Shown here: positions 7,690 through 10,940 of the stretch, piece by piece
Layout of the letters: each line of letters begins with the position of its first letter
Numbering within the stretch: the stretch's first letter is position 1
Assembly (NCBI GenBank): GCA_934561335.1
Contig: CAKTGD010000041.1
Span: forward strand, 1-10,940
From: an uncultured Oscillospiraceae bacterium
Lineage (GTDB): Bacteria > Bacillota_A > Clostridia > Oscillospirales > Oscillospiraceae
Direction: 5' to 3'
DNA length: 10,940 nt
Notes under the pieces: model-generated
Database searches by the model: none
The model's input: only the letters and a program-made list of their open reading frames with translations
What the model was told of the DNA's origin: nothing
Program-made: the position numbers and the translations under genes

Positions 7690-7695
7690 CCTCCT
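7690..7695 (-). promoter_or_regulatory. Ribosome binding site that decides the ATPase start
   Basis: A consensus AGGAGG touches the ATG at 7689-7687 with no spacer and lies six bases before the in-frame ATG at 7683-7681. The second spacing is workable and the first is not, so the protein most likely starts MKENILVMEN. Confidence 0.8.
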
Positions 7696-7716
7696 GCATT
7701 TCTTTTTTCGGCGTCT

Positions 7717-7750
7717 TAGGGAACAGAACGCAGCCGCGTTCTGTTCCCTA
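7717..7750 (-). other. Perfect intercistronic stem-loop between binding protein and ATPase genes
   Basis: A 15-bp perfect inverted repeat has arms TAGGGAACAGAACGC (7717-7731) and 7736-7750 around a 4-base loop. It begins 8 nt after the binding-protein stop codon. In the transcribed (minus) direction it is followed by an A-rich stretch, not U residues, so it is not a classical terminator. Such hairpins after binding-protein genes commonly protect the upstream mRNA from 3' exonucleases, giving more binding protein than permease. That role is inference here. Confidence 0.8.
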
Positions 7751-7758
7751 TGTTATCC

Positions 7759-8937
7759 TTACTTGGTTGCGGTAGCCAGGATCTGCTGCAGCTGATCGTT
7801 GTCCATACCAATGGCGGACAGGATCTCCAGCTTTCCGGCAGTAGCGTCCGCCTGCACACCCTCCAGATAGCTCTTCTGCTCCTCGGAGAAGATGCTCTGA
7901 TAGTTGTCGTTATCGGTTGCCAGGCCAACCACGCCGTCCTGCAGACCCCACTTGGCGTAGCTGCCCCACTCCAGGGTGCCGTCAAGGGCCTTGGCGATCA
8001 GCGTGCTGACGGTCACATCTGCCTTCTTATACATGGAGGTGCAGATGTTGGCGGCAGTGGTGGGATCGGTCTCCAGCAGCACCGTGTACTGGTCGGAGTC
8101 CACACCGATGGAATAGATATTGCTCTCAGCACAGCCTGCCAGAGTACCCAGACCGGCAATGCCGGCAACAGAGAAGATCACGTCCGCGCCCTGGCCGGCC
8201 TGTGCCACAGCCAGTTCCTTGCCCTTGGCGGTATCCTTAAAGTCACCGATCCAGGAAACCAGAATGTTGATATCCTCGTCTACGGAGTGGACGCCCTGAA
8301 TATAGCCGATGAGATAGTCATCCAGCGCGGTGTTCTCGCCGCCGCCTACAAAGCCAACGGTCTTTTCCGCATTGGCCAAGGGTGCCTCACTGGTGGTCAG
8401 CAGAGCAGCCGCCACACCGGCAAGATATGCGCCCTCATTCTGGCAGTGGTCCATGGAGAAAACATTGGGCAGGCCCTTCTCGTCCTGTGCGTCATAGAGG
8501 ATAAACTTCTGATCCGGATGCTCCTGCGCAACCTGCTGGACAGCTTCCTTCAGATTGGAGGTGCCGCAGACGATGATATCCCAGTCGGGATCCTCTGCGT
8601 ACTCCTGCATGGTAGGCACCTGCAGCGTAACGTCGCCGCCAAGCTCAACGGTTTTTGCCCGGAAGCCGTACATCGCGGCAGCCTCCTGGAGACCGGCGTT
8701 GGACAGGTCACAGATCGCATGGTCGCCCAGGTTGGTGTTCAGAATCAGCACGACCCCGATGTCACCGGCCTTCTTGCCAAACGCTTCTACAAGGCCCTCC
8801 CCGGCGGTTTCCCCGGAAGTCGTGCCATCGGCGGCAGCGGCAGTGGTGGTGTTGGTGGCCGTCTTCTGTCCGCAGGCTGCCATAGAGAGCAGCATAACCG
8901 CAGTCAGAAGCAGCGCAATAATCTTTTTGCTTTTCAT
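7759..8937 (-). CDS. BMP/PnrA-family nucleoside-binding lipoprotein
   Basis: This 392-residue extracellular solute-binding protein captures ligand for the importer encoded downstream. It has a lipoprotein signal peptide: basic MKSKK, a hydrophobic core, and a lipobox ending MAAC with Cys22 as the likely lipid-anchored residue. A low-complexity Thr/Ala/Gly linker follows (about 25-48). The Med/BMP domain shows GFVGGGENTALDDYLIGYIQG (195-215), SWIGDFKDTAKGKELA (228-243), GADVIFSVAG and the hallmark GVDSDQY (278-284). The Asp of that hallmark contacts the ribose in PnrA, so nucleosides are the likely ligand. The N-terminal binding loop reads TNLGDHAICDLSN (68-80), lacking the aromatic residue usual in this loop (FND..FN), so ligand preference may differ. 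AGGAGG lies nine bases before the ATG in an A-rich leader. It follows the YczE-like gene by 74 nt. Confidence 0.93.
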   Translation of the reverse strand: MKSKKIIALLLTAVMLLSMAACGQKTATNTTTAAAADGTTSGETAGEGLVEAFGKKAGDIGVVLILNTNLGDHAICDLSNAGLQEAAAMYGFRAKTVELGGDVTLQVPTMQEYAEDPDWDIIVCGTSNLKEAVQQVAQEHPDQKFILYDAQDEKGLPNVFSMDHCQNEGAYLAGVAAALLTTSEAPLANAEKTVGFVGGGENTALDDYLIGYIQGVHSVDEDINILVSWIGDFKDTAKGKELAVAQAGQGADVIFSVAGIAGLGTLAGCAESNIYSIGVDSDQYTVLLETDPTTAANICTSMYKKADVTVSTLIAKALDGTLEWGSYAKWGLQDGVVGLATDNDNYQSIFSEEQKSYLEGVQADATAGKLEILSAIGMDNDQLQQILATATK

Positions 8938-9011
8938 TTTTACGTTCCTCCTGATTATTTTTTGTTTTTTATTTTACCCACCAGCATTGGCCCGGCAGGA
9001 TAAAACCTAGC

Positions 9012-9665
9012 TCACGTGTGTTCGGCCTCGGATCGATGAAAGGCTGAAAACACCCGACTTTTAAAGAAAGCTGTGGAAAACTGGAGAACCGGCCCTGTGC
9101 AGAACATGGCAATGACTGTCCCCACACCCCAGCGGGCCCCCAGCAAAATTCCCGGAAGCGCCAGGGTTACATCCTGAATGATTTTGGATACCCCCACAGA
9201 AATGTGGAACCGCTCCCTGCAATACATGACGATTCCCTCCATGGCCCCAAGTCCGCAGCCAACGGATACATAGAGTCCCAGGCCAACCCCCATGCAGACG
9301 GTGCCGCCTGCCGCGGCCAGCAGGCGAAGGCACATATTCGCCTGCGCCAAACCGGTGGCCTGGAAAACCGGCGTGAACAGATTCACCCATGGACCGATGG
9401 TAAATACGCAAAGGACGGTGCCCACGTTGATATAAGACTTCTGGAGAAAAAACAGAACTACCAGCAGCACCATATTGGATAACGTATTGGCGTTTCCGTA
9501 GGAAATACCCAGCAGCAGATGCAGCCCGTCGGAGAATGTGGCCATAGCTCCGGATCCCAGATCCGCGGCGTAAAAAAGGGCCGTTCCCGCTGAGGATATC
9601 GCCAATCCCAGCTCGATCCATAGGATGTTTTTGAAAAGTTGTAGTATTTTTTTAGAATCGTTCAC
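9012..9665 (-). CDS. YczE/YyaS/YitT-type integral membrane protein
   Basis: This 217-residue, highly hydrophobic protein has membrane segments near residues 15-36, 60-75, 79-101, 113-136 and 161-196. It resembles the YczE/YyaS/YitT group, whose function is poorly defined. The sequence is internally duplicated: LGSGAMATF (37-45) recurs as GLGAMEGIV (138-146), and GTVLCVFTIGPWVNLF (82-97) recurs as GTVIAMFCTGPVLQF (182-196), a spacing of about 100 residues. The GTG start is chosen because GAAGGA lies seven bases upstream; a nearby ATG in another frame stops after six codons. It is the first gene behind a strong promoter and probably the first gene of the transporter operon. Taking part in nucleoside or base movement across the membrane is possible but unproven. 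Confidence 0.8.
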   Translation of the reverse strand: MNDSKKILQLFKNILWIELGLAISSAGTALFYAADLGSGAMATFSDGLHLLLGISYGNANTLSNMVLLVVLFFLQKSYINVGTVLCVFTIGPWVNLFTPVFQATGLAQANMCLRLLAAAGGTVCMGVGLGLYVSVGCGLGAMEGIVMYCRERFHISVGVSKIIQDVTLALPGILLGARWGVGTVIAMFCTGPVLQFSTAFFKSRVFSAFHRSEAEHT

Positions 9666-9709
9666 AGTGCATTCCTTCGTTTTTCATAATATGTTTTTGT
9701 CATGGCTTT

Positions 9710-9737
9710 ATGATACACGTCCAAAGAAAAATGTCAA
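9710..9737 (-). promoter_or_regulatory. Sigma-A-type promoter of the minus-strand operon
   Basis: On the minus strand a perfect -35 TTGACA (9732-9737) is followed after 16 bases by TATCAT (9710-9715), five of six matches to TATAAT. The predicted start is near 9703, leaving a leader of about 38 nt before the GTG of the YczE-like gene. This is the best promoter seen for the whole transporter-gntR-yjjIW-esterase train. Confidence 0.8.
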
Positions 9738-9744
9738 TATGTCA

Positions 9745-9758
9745 TTATTTATAAATAA
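9745..9758. promoter_or_regulatory. 14-bp perfect AT-only palindrome upstream of the operon promoter
   Basis: TTATTTATAAATAA is a perfect palindrome beginning 8 bases upstream of the minus-strand -35 box and ending two bases before the TGTACA pair. It could act as an UP-like AT-rich element or a protein site. Chance is not excluded in AT-rich DNA. Confidence 0.35.
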
Positions 9759-9760
9759 CG

Positions 9761-9777
9761 TGTACAGTTTTTGTACA
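9761..9777. promoter_or_regulatory. TGTACA-N5-TGTACA candidate operator in the divergent promoter region
   Basis: Two copies of the self-complementary hexamer TGTACA, at 9761-9766 and 9772-9777, are separated by five bases and give a symmetric 17-bp site. Its centre (9769) is about 66-68 bases upstream of both predicted transcription starts. That is a position typical of activator sites and would allow one protein to control both directions. The local GntR regulator is a natural candidate, but the match to any known operator is not established. Confidence 0.55.
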
Positions 9778-9801
9778 TAATCCCAAATTTGCACTTTGGT
9801 A

Positions 9802-9830
9802 TTGTAATATCTTTCAAGTGCCGTTATAAT
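9802..9830 (+). promoter_or_regulatory. Sigma-A-type promoter of the uridine phosphorylase gene
   Basis: A -35 TTGTAA (9802-9807, four of six matches) is followed after exactly 17 bases by a perfect -10 TATAAT (9825-9830). Transcription should start near 9837, giving a leader of about 49 nt. Confidence 0.8.
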
Positions 9831-9872
9831 AGGGCATGTTTCTAAATCATAATATCATTTGTCCACTTATTT

Positions 9873-9878
9873 AGGAGG
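9873..9878 (+). promoter_or_regulatory. Ribosome binding site that decides the udp start
   Basis: A consensus AGGAGG lies seven bases before the ATG at 9886. An in-frame TTG at 9859 would place this sequence inside the coding region and has no Shine-Dalgarno of its own, so it is rejected as the start. Confidence 0.9.
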
Positions 9879-9885
9879 AATCATT

Positions 9886-10653
9886 ATGCAAGAAGAACTG
9901 ATGCACCATATCAAATGTGCCCCCGGTCAGCTGGGCCGCTACGTCATTCTCCCCGGAGATCCCGGGCGCGTGGAAAAAATCGCCGCGTTTTTGGATAACC
10001 CCCACCATGTGCAGACCTACCGGGAATACACAACCTGGAATGGCACCCTGGAGGGAGAAACCGTCACCGTCATGTCCACCGGCATGGGTGGCCCCAGCAC
10101 CGCCATCGGTGTGGAGGAGTTGAAAAAATGCGGTGCGGAGGTCCTGATCCGGGTAGGAACCTGCGGCGGCATCGATGCCAGCCTGGTTCCGGGCACCCTG
10201 ATCATTCCCACCGGCGCCATTCGCAAAAGCGGTACCGGCTTGGAATATGTACCGGTAGAATACCCCGCCGTCCCCAATTTTGACCTGGTTATGGAGCTGA
10301 ACGCCGCAGCGGAGCGGCTTGGTCTGTCCCATACCAACGGCATTGTCGAATGCAAGGACAGCTATTACGGTCAGCACGCCCCGGAAACCATGCCCGTTGA
10401 GGACGAGCTTCGCTCCAAGTGGAAGGCCTGGAAGCGGGCCGGCGCCATTGGCAGCGAAATGGAGAGCGATACCCTGTACCTGGTAGCCGGGATCCGCCGT
10501 ATGAAGGCCGCCACCGTCCTGCTGCTGTGCCGCAACCGGGAGCGGGAGGATGCCACAGGCCTGACCGATACCTGCTGGGACACTGCCAACGCTATCCAGA
10601 CCGCTGTCGAAGCCATCCGGTCCATGATCCTGAAAGAAAAATCCAGGAAATAA
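9886..10653 (+). CDS. udp: Uridine phosphorylase (PNP/UDP family)
   Basis: This 255-residue cytoplasmic enzyme splits pyrimidine nucleosides with phosphate into base and ribose-1-phosphate. E. coli Udp is about 253 residues. Visible phosphate and ribose site motifs are LPGDPGRVEKIA (Gly24, Asp25, Arg28), MSTGMGGPSTAIGVEEL (63-79), RVGTCGG with Arg89 and Thr92, and the ribose-binding EMES (191-194). The base-recognition loop reads KDSYYGQHAPETMPV. Gln163 corresponds to the uracil-reading Gln of E. coli Udp, but the Arg that follows it there (recalled as GQER) is replaced by His-Ala. Hence activity on uridine, deoxyuridine, thymidine or other nucleosides is uncertain. It is transcribed divergently from the nucleoside importer operon from its own promoter, with a shared candidate operator between them, so uptake and phosphorolysis are probably co-regulated. 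It ends 72 nt from the convergent spoVT. Confidence 0.88.
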   Translation: MQEELMHHIKCAPGQLGRYVILPGDPGRVEKIAAFLDNPHHVQTYREYTTWNGTLEGETVTVMSTGMGGPSTAIGVEELKKCGAEVLIRVGTCGGIDASLVPGTLIIPTGAIRKSGTGLEYVPVEYPAVPNFDLVMELNAAAERLGLSHTNGIVECKDSYYGQHAPETMPVEDELRSKWKAWKRAGAIGSEMESDTLYLVAGIRRMKAATVLLLCRNREREDATGLTDTCWDTANAIQTAVEAIRSMILKEKSRK

Positions 10654-10667
10654 TCCCTCTTTCACAA

Positions 10668-10709
10668 GCAAACACCCTCTGCCGGATCTCTTCCGCAGAG
10701 GGTGTTTGC
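10668..10709. terminator. Long hairpin between convergent udp and spoVT, probable shared terminator
   Basis: A perfect 15-bp inverted repeat has arms GCAAACACCCTCTGC (10668-10682) and 10695-10709 around a 12-base loop that can pair further. It lies 15 nt after the udp stop and 16 nt after the spoVT stop. Neither side has a real T-run. Downstream on the minus strand the sequence reads GTTTGCTTGTG, somewhat richer in T, so termination is better in the spoVT direction. Confidence 0.7.
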
Positions 10710-10724
10710 CGCACTATACACTTC

Positions 10725-10940
10725 TTAGCTCTCCATCTGCCGTCCCAGAAAGCCCGCTACGGTTTTGGTCAGGTTCTGGTCGCTGAGCCCCAGGGGCTTG
10801 TCGTTTTCGCCCAGCAGCAGCAGAACGCTTCCCATCAGGTCTCCTTGGGACAGGATGGGCGATGCCGCCCCCAGGTGGTATTTCTCTTCTCCCCGGGAGG
10901 CCGGGATCGGGTTCTCCCCCGCCTGATACAGATAGTTCTT
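10725..10940 (-). CDS. spoVT: Stage V sporulation protein T, C-terminal part (partial, start lies outside the window)
   Basis: The last 71 residues of the protein run to a TAA at 10725-10727. The segment LGAASPILSQGDLMGSVLLL matches the ligand-domain strand of SpoVT (a PI..GD.IG.V.L pattern). The ending TVAGFLGRQMES closely resembles the characteristic SpoVT C-terminus (TAAGFLGKQME). SpoVT is an AbrB-like DNA-binding regulator with a C-terminal GAF-like domain that tunes forespore gene expression. Only the end of that GAF-like domain is visible; the AbrB domain would lie beyond the right edge. Its presence says the host forms endospores. It converges on udp and is not expected to be functionally part of the nucleoside locus. 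Confidence 0.85.
   Translation of the reverse strand, partial: KNYLYQAGENPIPASRGEEKYHLGAASPILSQGDLMGSVLLLLGENDKPLGLSDQNLTKTVAGFLGRQMES

Noticed and set aside
7717..7750. Intercistronic stem-loop as an intrinsic terminator ending the operon
   Set aside because: No U-run follows in the transcribed direction, and the ATPase and permeases that complete the transporter lie directly downstream.
7750..9003. Long + strand open frame of about 417 codons opposite the binding-protein gene
   Set aside because: It lies antisense to a clearly recognised lipoprotein gene, has no sensible domain, and arises from the codon bias of GC-rich DNA.
9859..9885. Upstream TTG as the start of uridine phosphorylase
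   Set aside because: The AGGAGG at 9873-9878 lies inside this extension and is correctly spaced for the ATG at 9886; the shorter form also matches the usual family length.
9666..9885. Purine or other riboswitch in the udp or transporter leader
   Set aside because: The predicted leaders are only about 38 and 49 nt, too short for a known nucleobase riboswitch with its expression platform, and no such core was recognised.

Overview
The window reads as chromosomal DNA from a moderately GC-rich, endospore-forming, anaerobic Firmicute, most likely a gut-type clostridium of the Oscillospiraceae kind. Three things point this way. The right edge carries the C-terminal end of the sporulation regulator SpoVT. 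One operon encodes an oxygen-sensitive glycyl radical enzyme with its radical-SAM activase. The transporter and regulator types are typical of Clostridia. Taxonomy is inferred from gene content only.

Layout. Positions 1-110 hold the end of a + strand zinc-ribbon protein, followed by an intrinsic terminator. From 9665 leftwards to 168 lies one dense minus-strand gene train. In transcription order it is: a YczE/YitT-type membrane protein; a BMP/PnrA-family nucleoside-binding lipoprotein; a double-domain ABC ATPase; two ABC permeases (the NupNOPQ/BmpA-type nucleoside importer layout); a GntR/FCD regulator; the glycyl radical enzyme YjjI; its activase YjjW; and an EstA/esterase-D-type hydrolase. 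Most junctions overlap or are separated by a few bases. The exceptions are 74 nt before the binding protein, 69 nt after it (holding a perfect 15-bp stem-loop), 48 nt before gntR and 31 nt before the esterase. Divergently, 9886-10653 encodes a uridine phosphorylase, which converges on spoVT across a long hairpin. The 220-nt divergent region holds a good promoter for each direction and a palindromic site almost equidistant from both.

How it may work together. The ABC system would import nucleosides and the phosphorylase would split them to base plus (deoxy)ribose-1-phosphate. The operon-encoded GntR protein would sense a nucleoside or sugar metabolite. YjjI, activated by YjjW, would carry out an anaerobic radical step on a nucleoside-derived compound. 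In E. coli, yjjW-yjjI lie beside the deo nucleoside-catabolism operon (from memory). Finding the pair in a nucleoside locus of a distant phylum, with unrelated surrounding genes, is the most interesting signal here. The substrate of YjjI and the roles of the esterase and the YczE-like protein cannot be read from the sequence.

No tRNA, rRNA, CRISPR array, insertion sequence or recognisable riboswitch was seen, and no gene-free stretch exceeds 220 nt.
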